The notes: generated from the letters alone by a model not told the origin. A stretch of 64,000 nucleotides of DNA from Moritella sp. F3 (GCF_015082335.1 NZ_BLRL01000007.1:19468-83467); one strand, 5' to 3'; positions 30,019 through 40,215 are shown, numbered from the stretch's first letter. Translations and numbers: made by a program.

Positions 30019-31431
30019 ATGTTTGCTAGTAACAATATTTTAAACAAAACATTGCTTGCCGCTTCAATCATTTTCGCTACATCTTTGCACGCAGCAGAAA
30101 AAGTGGATCTGATGATCACCGATGCAACTGTATTAACAATGAACAGTGATAAAACCATTTATGAAAATGGTACTGTGGTTATTAAAGGCAACAAAATCAT
30201 TGCCGTTGGTGATGCTAAACTTGCACAGCAATACCAAGCAAATACCGTAATGGATGTTGATGGCGACATCGTTATGCCAGGTTTAATCAATACCCATACT
30301 CACGCATCAATGACCGTATTTCGTTCATTAGCAGATGATGTTCCAGGACGTTTACACCGCTATATCTTCCCACTAGAGAAAAAACTCGTCAGCCGTGACA
30401 TGGTTCGTATTGGCGCCAACCTCGGTAACCTCGAAATGGTTAAAGGTGGCGTAACTATGTATAGCGACATGTATTACTTTGAAGACGAAGTAGCAAAAAC
30501 CGTTGATAAAATAGGTATGCGCGCAATTTTAGGTGAAACAGTAATTAAATTCCCTGTTGCCGATGCACAAAATGCCCAAGAAGGTATTCAATACGCATTA
30601 AACTTTATCGAAGAATATAAAGACCATCCGCGTATTACACCAGCATTCGCCCCACATGCACCGTATACCAATACCACTGAAGTACTGCAACAAATCACCA
30701 AATTAGCGAAAGAGCATAACGTACCGGTATTAATTCATTTGGCTGAATCAGATCGCGAAAATGAAAAAATCGCAGCACGTTCAGACGGTAAGTCACCTGT
30801 TGAATATATGGATAGCATTGGTTCACTGGACGAGCGTTTAGTTGCCGCACACATGATCAATGTGAGCGATTCAGACATCGAGTTAGTGAAAAAAGCCGGT
30901 ACCGGTGTTGCACATAACATGAGTGCAAACATCAAATCAGCAAAAGGCGTATCACCAGCGCTTAAGATGTATGACGAAGACGTGCGAATTGGTTTAGGTA
31001 CTGATGGTCCAATGTCGGGTAATACACTAAGTACAATCGATGAGTTTAACCAAGTGGCTAAAGTGCACAAACTCGTTAATCACGATCGCGGGGCAATGCC
31101 ACCCGTTAAAGTCATCGACATGGCAACCATGGGTGCTGCAAGAGCATTACACATGGAAGACAAAATTGGTTCTTTAGAAGTTGGGAAATTGGCTGATGTT
31201 ATCGTTATTGATACCAAAGCGCCAAACATGGTGCCGATGTACAACCCATACTCAGCACTTGTGTACTCAGCTAACTCAGCTAATGTTCGCCACTCTATCG
31301 TTGCAGGTAAAGTGATCATGCAAGATCGAAATATGCTAACGGTTAACGAAAAAGAGATTATTAACGAAGCAATCGAGTTCACTAAAAAAGTACGTCAAAC
31401 AGTAATAGAAAACGGTGAAAAGGTTATATAA
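30019..31431 (+). CDS. Exported amidohydrolase of the MTA/SAH deaminase-like family
   Basis: The 470-residue protein has a signal peptide (about residues 1-25, ending LHAAEK), so it is probably periplasmic. The amidohydrolase barrel shows metal ligands in LINTHTHASM, the His of LIHLAESD and the Asp of GLGTDGPMSGN. Overall layout resembles the TrzN/AtzB/MtaD group, which deaminates or dechlorinates purine-like rings such as S-adenosylhomocysteine. Those relatives are usually cytoplasmic, so export is unusual. The substrate is unknown. It has its own promoter and terminator and stands beside a porin-like gene, between rppH and mutH. Confidence 0.82.
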   Translation: MFASNNILNKTLLAASIIFATSLHAAEKVDLMITDATVLTMNSDKTIYENGTVVIKGNKIIAVGDAKLAQQYQANTVMDVDGDIVMPGLINTHTHASMTVFRSLADDVPGRLHRYIFPLEKKLVSRDMVRIGANLGNLEMVKGGVTMYSDMYYFEDEVAKTVDKIGMRAILGETVIKFPVADAQNAQEGIQYALNFIEEYKDHPRITPAFAPHAPYTNTTEVLQQITKLAKEHNVPVLIHLAESDRENEKIAARSDGKSPVEYMDSIGSLDERLVAAHMINVSDSDIELVKKAGTGVAHNMSANIKSAKGVSPALKMYDEDVRIGLGTDGPMSGNTLSTIDEFNQVAKVHKLVNHDRGAMPPVKVIDMATMGAARALHMEDKIGSLEVGKLADVIVIDTKAPNMVPMYNPYSALVYSANSANVRHSIVAGKVIMQDRNMLTVNEKEIINEAIEFTKKVRQTVIENGEKVI

Positions 31432-31478
31432 ACACATTCTTTTAACCTAAAAGAGATAGTTTCAATATCAAGACAATA

Positions 31479-31510
31479 AAAGCCAAGATAATACATCTTG
31501 GCTTTCTTTA
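31479..31510 (+). terminator. Terminator of the amidohydrolase gene
   Basis: AAAGCCAAGAT (31479-31489), a five-base loop and ATCTTGGCTTT (31495-31505), then CTTTATT. It ends transcription 48 bases after the stop, so the porin-like gene downstream needs its own promoter. The remaining bases to 31752 show no gene. Confidence 0.88.
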
Positions 31511-31752
31511 TTGGTTATTAAAATCAACACCTTAGTTGTATCACTTCATATTATAAACATCAATCTTGCTTACTAAGCAACCAGTCGTTTAATTTCGCTT
31601 AAATAAGCCTAGCCATCCATCACTGTTGGCGGGTATTATGGCGCCGATTTCAGGACGAATATCTAATTACCTACAGATGGCATTGTATTTATACTCAAAA
31701 ATTACTACTAAGCACATAAAATAATGTGCATGTATATCAACGGAGTCATATA

Positions 31753-32814
31753 GTGAAAAAGCAACTTTTAGCGACAGCAGTAACATCAGCACTTGCAATA
31801 ACAAGCACAATGAATAGTGCAAATGCAGGCAATGTTACCGATAAAGTAAGCCTAGGTGCATTTATGGAAGTTGGCGGTTATATTGGCGGCAATACACGTC
31901 AATCAATCGATGCTTACCACTTCAATGAAGAATCTCCAGATGCGACATATCATAGTGACACAGCTGGCTCAATTCGCGTGAAATACAAAGATGGTCAAGT
32001 ATTCGGTGGTATCGAGATTGATGCTTACATGGATAAAGACGCTAAATTAGATAAATCTTACATTGGTTATAATTTTGATAACGGTGTAACTGTTAAAGGT
32101 GGTTTAATCGACTCTGTATTCGATGCACGCTCAAGCTATGGTGATCTTGCTGTTGAGTTTGGTAAAGGCGCTGTAGAAACTGGTGCGGGCGGCGATGTTA
32201 ACGGTGCCACTATTGAGTATGGGAATGCTCGATATTACGCTGGTATTACCGTAATACAAGATGATGATAAGCAAACCGGTTCTTTCAATGGTGCTGTTGA
32301 CTTCAAGCCTATGGAAGGCCTATTAATCGGCGCTGGTTTCTTACGTACTGATGGTATTTTCTGGGGTGCTGTTAACGACTCTTACTCTTGGAACGTAGGT
32401 ACTGAATACCAGGCGACTGAAAAACTAAAAATCGGTGCTTTATATAATCAATACCGTGTTAATGACAAAGATGAATCTGTTGATTTAAACGCATCGTCTG
32501 CATCATTTGACCGTAACTCTGTAGACATGGACCAATGGGAAATTTCAGCGCAATATAAGTTAGTTGAAAAATTAACGCTTGCAGCACAAGTCTCATCTCG
32601 TGATTACAACTATGAAAATTCTGATTATACGGTAACGAAAGATGGTAAAGATACCATTCAGAACGATACTGACACATTATCTGACTCAGGCATGTTCTAC
32701 GGTTTCGGTGCTTTCTACGATTACTCTAAAAACACACGCTTTTCTGCTGACTACCAATACGGTGCAGCACTAAAAGAAAGCATGGGTTACATCAAAGCAG
32801 CATTCTATTTTTAA
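31753..32814 (+). CDS. Porin-like outer membrane protein
   Basis: The 353-residue protein has a signal peptide (KKQLLATAVTSALAITST..., cut after SANA), then alternating hydrophobic/aromatic strands rich in Gly, Tyr and Asp and a terminal Phe (KAAFYF), typical of outer-membrane beta-barrels. It resembles gram-negative porins in layout; specificity is unknown. The start is a GTG at 31753 with CGGAG 7 bases upstream; the longer frame from GTG 31726 would spoil the signal peptide. It follows the exported amidohydrolase, which suggests uptake of the same compound class, but a terminator separates them. Confidence 0.8.
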   Translation: MKKQLLATAVTSALAITSTMNSANAGNVTDKVSLGAFMEVGGYIGGNTRQSIDAYHFNEESPDATYHSDTAGSIRVKYKDGQVFGGIEIDAYMDKDAKLDKSYIGYNFDNGVTVKGGLIDSVFDARSSYGDLAVEFGKGAVETGAGGDVNGATIEYGNARYYAGITVIQDDDKQTGSFNGAVDFKPMEGLLIGAGFLRTDGIFWGAVNDSYSWNVGTEYQATEKLKIGALYNQYRVNDKDESVDLNASSASFDRNSVDMDQWEISAQYKLVEKLTLAAQVSSRDYNYENSDYTVTKDGKDTIQNDTDTLSDSGMFYGFGAFYDYSKNTRFSADYQYGAALKESMGYIKAAFYF

Positions 32815-32850
32815 TTAACCCTCACGTTAGTTAAAACACTAAACAATAAG

Positions 32851-32880
32851 ATACCGAGTCACTGTACTCGGTATTTTTAT
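32851..32880 (+). terminator. Terminator of the porin-like gene
   Basis: ATACCGAGT (32851-32859), six-base loop and ACTCGGTAT (32866-32874), then TTTT. Position 37 bases after the stop fits. Confidence 0.88.
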
Positions 32881-32979
32881 ATCCATACAGTCCGCTTTAA
32901 GCATACTTCCACTATAAGTAAGTGCGCAATAAAACAGCTATATACGAATAATAGTCGAGTCCATCCACAATAAAGTAAG

Positions 32980-33169
32980 TTATACACACAATACATGTGG
33001 AAAAGTAATGAAAACTGAACTAAATAGTAGGTTCAATCGCTATAATCGATATTTATTAACAAAATACAGCCTTGAAATAGGAAGTTATCCACCATTTCTG
33101 TGGATAACCTTGTGAAGAGTTTTAATTATTGTCATTTAACATAATAAAACACCCATTAAATTATCCACA
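32980..33169. promoter_or_regulatory. Cluster of DnaA-box-like sites upstream of mutH
   Basis: Within 190 AT-rich bases there are two perfect TTATCCACA boxes (minus 33099-33107, plus 33161-33169), a TTATACACA (32980-32988) that fits TTATNCACA, a TTATCCACC (33085-33093) and a TTTTCCACA on the minus strand (32996-33004). A weaker CCATCCACA lies at 32961-32969. The pair at 33084-33108 forms a 9-base inverted repeat. It may be a DnaA-controlled promoter of mutH or a DnaA-titration site. I saw no GATC sites in the cluster, which argues against an E. coli-type origin. Confidence 0.65.
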
Positions 33170-33353
33170 ACCTTGCCAGCAATATAATAAGTTACTTTAA
33201 AACAACAACTTAAAATCAAAACTTCAGATGAAACATCTAAGCAACATGAAAACGAGAGCAAAGTCACATTTAGTATGAAAAACGACCGTTAACAGCTAGA
33301 TTTAAAAGTGTTATTCTGCTAAGCAAAACCTTGAGATATAAGAGTTATTTGTC

Positions 33354-34031
33354 ATGCAACCAATTATAAATCCCCCCAAAGATATTAACGAGCTAATGAC
33401 TCGTGCCCAGGACATTGCCGGATTTAACCTGCAGCAGATAGCCGCGCTACATCACCTCAGCGTGCCAAATGATCTGCGCAAGCAAAAAGGCTGGATTGGT
33501 CAACTGCTCGAGCTACACCTTGGTGCGACAGCTGGCAGTAAACCCATTCAAGATTTTCCAGAGCTTGGGGTTGAATTAAAAACCATCCCTATTAACGCGC
33601 AAGGTAAACCACTAGAAACCACGTTTGTGTGTGTCGCGCCATTGACCGGTAATCACGGTATCACTTGGCAGACTTGCAGCGTGGCAAATAAATTAAAGCA
33701 GGTGTTATGGATACCAGTGCTCGGTGAGCGTGATATTCCGATAGCAGAACGCATTGTTGGTTCACCACTACTCTGGCAACCCGATACGCTTGAAAACGCA
33801 CAGTTACAAGAAGACTGGGAAGAGTTAATGGACATGATAGCACTTGGACAGGTAGAGCAGATCACTGCGCGTCATGGTAAGTACTTGCAGCTTCGCCCTA
33901 AGGCAGCAAACAATAAAGTCCGAACCAAAGCGTATGGTAGCGAGGGGGAGATCATTCAAGTGCGACCACGGGGCTTTTATTTAAAAAAAGCATTTACCCA
34001 TCAGCTACTCAAAAAACATTTTAATATCTAA
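33354..34031 (+). CDS. mutH: DNA mismatch repair endonuclease MutH
   Basis: Nicks the unmethylated strand at hemimethylated GATC after MutS-MutL activation. The 225-residue protein keeps the catalytic D-(x)n-E-x-K pattern in [11 protein letters not shown] and the conserved GWIGQLLE and [13 protein letters not shown] MutH gene implies Dam-directed repair; mutS is at 46081. The Shine-Dalgarno is weak (AAGAG, far upstream). The gene is preceded by the DnaA-box cluster. Confidence 0.95.
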   Translation: MQPIINPPKDINELMTRAQDIAGFNLQQIAALHHLSVPNDLRKQKGWIGQLLELHLGATAGSKPIQDFPELGVELKTIPINAQGKPLETTFVCVAPLTGNHGITWQTCSVANKLKQVLWIPVLGERDIPIAERIVGSPLLWQPDTLENAQLQEDWEELMDMIALGQVEQITARHGKYLQLRPKAANNKVRTKAYGSEGEIIQVRPRGFYLKKAFTHQLLKKHFNI

Positions 34032-34106
34032 TTTATTGAAGACATAGCCGTTAACGACTTTTCATTCAGAATGTATTAATGCAGGAATTAATTATAAATC
34101 GCAGGC

Positions 34107-34136
34107 AAAAAAAAGGCCCGTCAGAAGACGGACCTT
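34107..34136 (-). terminator. Terminator of the rpsP-rimM-trmD-rplS operon
   Basis: On the minus strand AAGGTCCGTC (34127-34136) pairs with GACGGGCCTT (34113-34122), with one G-T pair and a four-base loop, and eight T follow. It lies 20 bases after the rplS stop. Confidence 0.92.
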
Positions 34137-34155
34137 AAACTGCATGAAAAAAGGA

Positions 34156-34521
34156 CTATTTGCTTTTACGCTTGCCCAATTTTTCTTTAATACGTGCAGC
34201 TTTACCAGTAAGACCACGTAGGTAGTATAGCTTAGCTTGACGAACATCGCCGTGACGCTTAACAGTGATGCTTGCTACCACTGGAGAATGTGTTTGGAAT
34301 ACACGTTCCACACCTTCACCGTTTGAAGTGATTTTACGAACTGTGAATGCAGAGTGCAGACCACGGTTACGTTTAGCGATAACTACGCCTTCAAAAGCCT
34401 GTAGACGTGATTTATCACCTTCAACAACTTTTACTTGAACTACAACTGTAGCACCAGGTGCAAAAGTTGGTAGATCTGTTTTCATTTGTTCTTGTTCGAT
34501 CTGTGCAATTATGTTGCTCAT
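34156..34521 (-). CDS. rplS: 50S ribosomal protein L19
   Basis: Large-subunit protein at the 30S-50S interface, 121 residues, with [26 protein letters not shown] and [18 protein letters not shown] ending typical of L19. It is last in the rpsP operon and 30 bases after trmD. Confidence 0.97.
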   Translation of the reverse strand: MSNIIAQIEQEQMKTDLPTFAPGATVVVQVKVVEGDKSRLQAFEGVVIAKRNRGLHSAFTVRKITSNGEGVERVFQTHSPVVASITVKRHGDVRQAKLYYLRGLTGKAARIKEKLGKRKSK

Positions 34522-34551
34522 TTTCTATACCCTAGAATAAACTGAAAAACT

Positions 34552-35298
34552 CTACTTTAACTCGCGACTTTCGCGAACGATCTCAACAAGAAGTTTCTCT
34601 TGCAGATCAGTCAGAGCTAGGTTACTTAATAAATCAGGTCGTCGTTCTAACGTTCGAGCTAAAGACTGTTTCTGTCTATATTGGCTAATTTTACTATGAT
34701 TGCCACTAAGGAGAACCTTAGGGACCGCCATGCCATCTAACACTTCCGGACGCGTATAATGCGGGCAGTCTAAAAGACCATCTGCAAACGAATCTTGCTC
34801 TGCGGATGCCTGAGTGCCTAAAACACCAGGAATCATGCGAGAGACCGCATCAATCATCGTCATTGCGGCAAGTTCACCACCGGTTAACACGAAGTCACCG
34901 ATAGACCACTCTTCATCAACTTCCGATTGGATGATACGCTCATCAATACCTTCATAACGACCACAAATAAAAATCATCTTTTCATTTGTTGCCAAGTCCA
35001 GTACGCCAGCTTGATCCAATTTACGTCCTTGCGGTGAAAGATAAATAACTTTCGCCTCACCACCTGCTGCCTGTTTTGCTGCATGGATAGCATCTCGTAA
35101 TGGTTGAACCATCATCAACATGCCAGGGCCACCACCATAAGGGCGATCATCGACCGTCTTATGTTTATCGTGGGCAAAATCCCTAGGGTTCCAAGTTTGG
35201 AACTTAAGCAGATCGCGTTTTATTGCTCGACCGATGACTCCTTGCTCAGTGATGGCATCAAACATCTCTGGAAAAAGGCTTATAACCCCTAACCACAT
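34552..35298 (-). CDS. trmD: tRNA (guanine-N1)-methyltransferase
   Basis: Methylates G37 of tRNAs with G36, using S-adenosylmethionine. The 248-residue SPOUT enzyme starts [16 protein letters not shown] and has [27 protein letters not shown] and [16 protein letters not shown], the knot and substrate motifs. It lies between rimM and rplS, the conserved order. Confidence 0.97.
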   Translation of the reverse strand: MWLGVISLFPEMFDAITEQGVIGRAIKRDLLKFQTWNPRDFAHDKHKTVDDRPYGGGPGMLMMVQPLRDAIHAAKQAAGGEAKVIYLSPQGRKLDQAGVLDLATNEKMIFICGRYEGIDERIIQSEVDEEWSIGDFVLTGGELAAMTMIDAVSRMIPGVLGTQASAEQDSFADGLLDCPHYTRPEVLDGMAVPKVLLSGNHSKISQYRQKQSLARTLERRPDLLSNLALTDLQEKLLVEIVRESRELK

Positions 35299-35322
35299 AC
35301 TAGCCTCCGCTGATCATGAGTC

Positions 35323-35850
35323 TTAAAAACTCGGATCCCAATTAACAATAATTTTTTGAGCTGTAATATCAACACTGATAATTACTTGCCCATCAAGATA
35401 CGGGATTAACCGTTCTTTTTTTCCGAAGGCATCTGTTGCATTCGCTTTAATTACTAATACGTCGTTAGAACCGGTTTCCATCATATCAGTGACTTTACCT
35501 AACGTATAACCTTTGTCTGTCTCAACAGAGCAGCCAATGATATCGCGCCAGTAATACTCATCTTCTAATTCAGGAAGTTGATCTGCGTTAATAGCAATTT
35601 CAGCACCCGTTAGGGCCTGCGCTTCTTCACGTACATCAATACCAACTAACTTAGCAACTAAACCTTTGCCATGGCGTTTGCAATCTTCAATCGCCACTTC
35701 AACCCATTCGCCCTTTTGCTCGATGAGCCAAGGTGAATAGTCAAAGATTCCTTCAGGAATATCGGTAAAGGAGTTGATTTTTATCCAGCCCTTAATGCCG
35801 TAAACAGCACCAAGACGGCCAACTACCATCGGTTTGTCAGTTGAACTCAC
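35323..35850 (-). CDS. rimM: Ribosome maturation factor RimM
   Basis: Binds S19 and helps 16S 3'-domain maturation. The 175-residue protein has [19 protein letters not shown] and, in the C-terminal PRC-barrel, [28 protein letters not shown], both family signatures. It follows rpsP in the conserved operon. Confidence 0.96.
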   Translation of the reverse strand: MSSTDKPMVVGRLGAVYGIKGWIKINSFTDIPEGIFDYSPWLIEQKGEWVEVAIEDCKRHGKGLVAKLVGIDVREEAQALTGAEIAINADQLPELEDEYYWRDIIGCSVETDKGYTLGKVTDMMETGSNDVLVIKANATDAFGKKERLIPYLDGQVIISVDITAQKIIVNWDPSF

Positions 35851-35873
35851 AAGATCTCCTTACCTTAAGATAA

Positions 35874-36122
35874 TTAAGCAGCTTTAGCAGCGTCTTTGAT
35901 TAACTTAGCAACTGTGTTTGAAACTGTAGCGCCTTTAGCAACCCAAGCTTCAATTTTCACGTTGTCAAGACGAACACGTTCTTCTTGACCAGCAGCCATT
36001 GGGTTAAAGAAACCTAGCTTCTCGATGAATTTACCATCACGAGCGTTACGGCTGTCTGTAACAACAACTGTATAGAAAGGTGATTTCTTAGAACCACCAC
36101 GAGATAAACGAATAGTTACCAT
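35874..36122 (-). CDS. rpsP: 30S ribosomal protein S16
   Basis: Small-subunit assembly protein, 82 residues, starting [21 protein letters not shown], the family start and length. The ATG at 36122 has GAGGA four bases upstream; the longer frame to 36170 adds 16 residues with no family match. First gene of the rpsP-rimM-trmD-rplS operon, with a candidate promoter upstream. Confidence 0.97.
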   Translation of the reverse strand: MVTIRLSRGGSKKSPFYTVVVTDSRNARDGKFIEKLGFFNPMAAGQEERVRLDNVKIEAWVAKGATVSNTVAKLIKDAAKAA

Positions 36123-36223
36123 ATCGTCCTCTTTATAAATTAAGTGTGTATTCCGACCTTGCACTGACAAGGTCCCATTTAGTTCAAATAGTACTCACGT
36201 ATGAGACGATTCGAAGTCGCGCA

Positions 36224-36251
36224 ATTTTACTCTAATTTTAATTAAAAGCAA
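36224..36251 (-). promoter_or_regulatory. Candidate promoter of the rpsP operon
   Basis: On the minus strand TTGCTT (36246-36251), a 16-base spacer and TAAAAT (36224-36229) are followed by GC-rich TGCGCGAC, the discriminator type of stringent promoters. About 100 bases of leader remain. The rest of the gap to ffh holds the ffh terminator. Confidence 0.6.
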
Positions 36252-36356
36252 CCTTATTGTGTGCTAGAGGCACTTTAGTTAGCGCTATTTATACTATAAA
36301 CAATCATTATTCTGTAATTACGTCGTTCAAATACAAATTAGCGAGAATAAGCTGAA

Positions 36357-36399
36357 ATAAAAAAGCCCCGCTACTATTAAGATAAATAGTAGCGGGGCT
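36357..36399 (-). terminator. Terminator of ffh
   Basis: A perfect 15-bp stem (36364-36378 and 36385-36399) with a six-base loop is followed on the minus strand by a T run. It lies 45 bases after the ffh stop. Confidence 0.92.
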
Positions 36400-36443
36400 G
36401 AAGGTCAAAATGACTATATAAAGAAGGAATTTAAAACGGAGGG

Positions 36444-37844
36444 TTAACCAAACGGTCCTTTACCACCACCCATTCCACCCATACCGCCGCCCATTCCTGG
36501 TGGCATCATGCCTTTCATTTTACCCATCATTTTTTTCATGCCGCCTTTACCCGACATTTTTTTCATCATTTTTTGCATTTGCGTAAACTGTTTCAGTAGT
36601 TTATTCACATCTTGGATCTGCGAACCAGAACCCATAGCAATACGGCGTTTACGTGAGCCTTTGATGATTTCTGGACGTTGACGTTCCGCTGGCGTCATCG
36701 AATTAATAATCGCTTCCATACGGCTCGTTAATTTATCATCCATTTGGTCTTTAACAGCATCAGGTACCTGGTTCATGCCCGGTAACTTATCCATCATACC
36801 CATCATGCCACCCATGCTTTTCATTTGCACAAGTTGGTCACGGAAATCTTCTAGATCAAAGCCTTTACCTTTCTGAACTTTTTTGGCCAGTTTTTCAGCT
36901 TTATCTTTATCAACGTTACGTTCTACTTCTTCGATAAGTGATAGCACATCACCCATACCTAAAATACGTGACGCAATACGCTCTGGATGGAAAGGTTCAA
37001 GCGCATCAATCTTTTCGCCCATACCGATAAACTTAATTGGTTTACCTGTAATGTGACGTATAGACAGTGCAGCACCGCCACGCGCATCACCATCGGCTTT
37101 CGTTAAGATAATACCTGTTAATGGTAGGCTCTCATTGAATGCAGCAGCAGTATTTGCAGCATCTTGACCAGTCATTGCATCAACAACAAACAATGTTTCA
37201 ATCGGGTTGATCGCGGCGTGTAGATCCTGAATCTCTTGCATCATGTCAGTATCGACATGTAAACGACCCGCCGTATCGACAATCACAACATCAATAAATG
37301 ATTTACGTGCGTGTTCAATTGCTGCGTTAGCAATATCAACCGGGTTTTGCTCGATATTACTTGGGAAGAATTCAACATCAACTTCGCCAGCTAATGTTTC
37401 TAGCTGTTTGATTGCCGCTGGACGGTAAACGTCGGCACTTACAACCAATACAGATTTCTTTTCACGTTGTTTTAAAAACAGCGCTAACTTGGCCACAGAG
37501 GTCGTTTTACCCGCACCTTGTAAACCAGCCATCATTAATACAGCAGGCGGTTGCGCTGCAAGATTCAATGTTTCGTTGGCTTCACCCATTGCCGACTCAA
37601 GTTCAGTTTGCACGATCTTGATGAAGGCTTGACCTGGATTAAGACTCTTAGATACGTCTTGGCCTAGGGCTTTTTCTTTTACGTTTTTAATAAATTCGCG
37701 TACGACTGGTAAAGCAACATCCGCTTCGAGTAACGCCATGCGCACTTCACGTAGTGTCTCTTTGACATTATCTTCAGTCAAACGACCACGGCCGCTGACG
37801 TTTTTCAGCGTTGCCGATAAGCGATCGGTTAAATTCTCAAACAT
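36444..37844 (-). CDS. ffh: Signal recognition particle protein Ffh
   Basis: GTPase that binds signal sequences and 4.5S RNA and brings ribosomes to FtsY. The 466-residue protein has an N domain, G-domain motifs GLQGAGKTTS, DTAGRLHVD and TKADGDARGG, and a Met-rich M domain ending in a glycine/methionine-rich tail (MGGGMGGMGGG type). It is divergent from ypjD, as in E. coli. Confidence 0.97.
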   Translation of the reverse strand: MFENLTDRLSATLKNVSGRGRLTEDNVKETLREVRMALLEADVALPVVREFIKNVKEKALGQDVSKSLNPGQAFIKIVQTELESAMGEANETLNLAAQPPAVLMMAGLQGAGKTTSVAKLALFLKQREKKSVLVVSADVYRPAAIKQLETLAGEVDVEFFPSNIEQNPVDIANAAIEHARKSFIDVVIVDTAGRLHVDTDMMQEIQDLHAAINPIETLFVVDAMTGQDAANTAAAFNESLPLTGIILTKADGDARGGAALSIRHITGKPIKFIGMGEKIDALEPFHPERIASRILGMGDVLSLIEEVERNVDKDKAEKLAKKVQKGKGFDLEDFRDQLVQMKSMGGMMGMMDKLPGMNQVPDAVKDQMDDKLTSRMEAIINSMTPAERQRPEIIKGSRKRRIAMGSGSQIQDVNKLLKQFTQMQKMMKKMSGKGGMKKMMGKMKGMMPPGMGGGMGGMGGGKGPFG

Positions 37845-38062
37845 GACGTTATCCGTTATAAATTAGATTAAATGCAATAATTACTGATGATTATAACCTT
37901 ATTTGAGGGCAAAAATCACACTCTCAAGGTGTTGCTAGGTATTGTTTTATAAAAAAATAATATTTTCCTTTCCAAATAATGCATTTGAATATGGCTCTAT
38001 AGATACAGCAAGCGTATACTGGGCTACATAACTACCTATAAATCAACATTAAAGTGAGCCCT

Positions 38063-38854
38063 ATGGAACTGTTTGCTCTCGGCGCTATTATTTTCTATAT
38101 AGCTGCAACTTATTATTGCATTAAAGCCTTAACGGTTACGCAGCAGCCTAGCATACGTACTATCTTCATTTTAGGGGCGAGTGCGACACTTTGCCATCTA
38201 TTCTGGATGGGCTTTGATATTGTCACGACTGCAGGCATTAATTTAAGCATTATTAATGTCGCAGCACTGATTAGTTTACTCATTTCAATGATAATGACGA
38301 TGTCGGTCAATAAATTTAAAATATTACCTTTGTTACCTATCGTCTATGGTTTCTCGATCGTGGTGATAGCGATTAGTTATCTATTACCGACTATCTATAT
38401 TTCCAACCTAAGTCATAACACACCACTCGTTATACACATTGTGGTGATATTGTTTGCCTATGCAGCGTTCATCGTGGCGAGCTTACTCGCGCTACAAATG
38501 GCTTATCTAGACTATCAGCTTAAACACAAGCGTCCTATTGCGATGCACCCCGCACTACCATCATTAATGACAATAGAAAAACAACTGATAAGACTACTCA
38601 GCGTTGGCTTAGTATTGCTGTCGATTGCGATACTAACCAGCTTCATCTTTTTTGAAGATGCATTTACGCATACACAAGCACATAAAACCGTCTTGTCTAT
38701 CTTAGCGTGGTTATTCTATTCAGTATTACTCTGGGGCCATTTTAAACAAGGCTGGCGTAGCAATAAAATTGCATTTGGTACCTTGTTTGGCTCTATACTA
38801 CTGTCATTGGCTTATTTTGGATCTCGCTTTGTAAAAGAGATAATCCTTAAGTAA
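38063..38854 (+). CDS. ypjD: Inner-membrane protein of the CcsA/cytochrome c assembly family (YpjD)
   Basis: The 263-residue protein has about eight hydrophobic segments and the CcsA-type layout. Its position divergent from ffh and upstream of a CNNM/CorC gene matches ypjD-yfjD of E. coli. The exact role is unknown. The ATG at 38063 is chosen over the GTG at 38054 because the upstream GTGAG is at normal spacing for it. Confidence 0.82.
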   Translation: MELFALGAIIFYIAATYYCIKALTVTQQPSIRTIFILGASATLCHLFWMGFDIVTTAGINLSIINVAALISLLISMIMTMSVNKFKILPLLPIVYGFSIVVIAISYLLPTIYISNLSHNTPLVIHIVVILFAYAAFIVASLLALQMAYLDYQLKHKRPIAMHPALPSLMTIEKQLIRLLSVGLVLLSIAILTSFIFFEDAFTHTQAHKTVLSILAWLFYSVLLWGHFKQGWRSNKIAFGTLFGSILLSLAYFGSRFVKEIILK

Positions 38855-38922
38855 TACCGTTAAACAGATAACCACGACACTTTAATCATTATACATATAC
38901 TCGCGTAATCAAAGGATAACAC

Positions 38923-40215
38923 TTGGACGACATATCAACGGGGACCTTGTTTGGTCTCCTGACTATTTTAATTCTTATATCTGCTTATTTCTCTAGCTCA
39001 GAAACCGGCATGATGTCTCTCAATCGTTACAGGCTTAAGCACCTGGTTAAAAATAACCATACGGGTGCGAAACGTGTAGAAAAACTCCTCAACAGACCGG
39101 ATCGTTTGATTGGTCTTATTCTAATTGGTAACAACTTGGTCAATATCCTGGCCTCTTCTATAGCAACGATTATCGGTATGCGTTTATTCGCAGAAAATGA
39201 AGCGCTTGGTTTAGCTGTTTCTACCGGTCTATTAACGATTGTTATCCTTATTTTTGCTGAAGTAACACCAAAAACGTTAGCCGCGCTGCACCCTGAAAAA
39301 GTCGCCTTCCCAAGTTCATTTATATTACGTCCATTACTCACGCTATTTTACCCGCTAGTATGGCTCGTTAATATCATTTCCAATGGCCTACTTCGCCTAT
39401 TCCGTGTCAATGTTAATCATGATGATAATGGCGCGTTAAGCTCTGAAGAACTGCGTACAGTGGTACATGAAGCCGGTGCGATGATCCCACAACGCCACCA
39501 AGATATGCTTATCAGTATTCTCGATCTAGAAAAAGTAACGGTTGATGACATCATGGTGCCGCGTAACGAGATCATCGCCATCGACATTAACGATGAATGG
39601 GAGATCTTGTTACGTCAATTACGTAATATCTCTCACACCAAGGTATTGCTATATCGTGACACTATCGATGACGCGGTTGGCTTTGTGCATACCCGTGATG
39701 CATTACGTTTATTACTTAAAGAACAATTCGATAAAACCACGCTATTACGTGCGGTAAAAGAGCTGTACTTCATCCCAGAGGCAACGCCACTTAACGTGCA
39801 GCTATTGAAGTTCCAACGTAAAAAAGAGCGCATAGGCTTGATCGTAGACGAATATGGCGACATTCAAGGTCTAGTAACACTTGAAGACATCTTAGAAGAG
39901 ATTGTCGGTGACTTTACAACCACCATGGCGCCTTCGGCAAGCGAAGAGATTGTAGCGCAACCTGACGGCAGTTATATAATTGACGGTACTGCAAACGTGC
40001 GTGACATTAATAAAGAAATGAACTGGCACTTCCCAACCGATGGTCCAAAAACTTTAAATGGTTTGATTTTAGAATATCTGGAAGAGATCCCAGAACCTAA
40101 TATCAGCCTCAAGATTGCAGATCATCCACTCGAAGTGCTAGAAATAGAAAACAATGTTATCCAACGTGTTCGCGTACAACCAGCCGAGAAAGAAAACCCT
40201 CAGCTCGTATCTTAA
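38923..40215 (+). CDS. CNNM/CorC-family membrane protein (YfjD/CorE)
   Basis: The 430-residue protein has an N-terminal DUF21/CNNM membrane domain (SAYFSSSETGMMSLNRYRL), a CBS pair (MVPRNEIIAIDI..., DEYGDIQGLVTLEDILEEIVGDF) and a C-terminal CorC/HlyC domain. Relatives act in magnesium/cobalt transport; the substrate here is not shown. The start codon is TTG with AAAGGA at 6 bases spacing, and the family N-terminus supports it. It follows ypjD, the E. coli order. Confidence 0.9.
   Translation: MDDISTGTLFGLLTILILISAYFSSSETGMMSLNRYRLKHLVKNNHTGAKRVEKLLNRPDRLIGLILIGNNLVNILASSIATIIGMRLFAENEALGLAVSTGLLTIVILIFAEVTPKTLAALHPEKVAFPSSFILRPLLTLFYPLVWLVNIISNGLLRLFRVNVNHDDNGALSSEELRTVVHEAGAMIPQRHQDMLISILDLEKVTVDDIMVPRNEIIAIDINDEWEILLRQLRNISHTKVLLYRDTIDDAVGFVHTRDALRLLLKEQFDKTTLLRAVKELYFIPEATPLNVQLLKFQRKKERIGLIVDEYGDIQGLVTLEDILEEIVGDFTTTMAPSASEEIVAQPDGSYIIDGTANVRDINKEMNWHFPTDGPKTLNGLILEYLEEIPEPNISLKIADHPLEVLEIENNVIQRVRVQPAEKENPQLVS

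Noticed and set aside
32980..33169. Chromosome replication origin
   Set aside because: DnaA boxes are present, but I saw no GATC cluster, no 13-mer series and no rpmH/dnaA/gidA neighbours. A DnaA-regulated or titration site is more likely.
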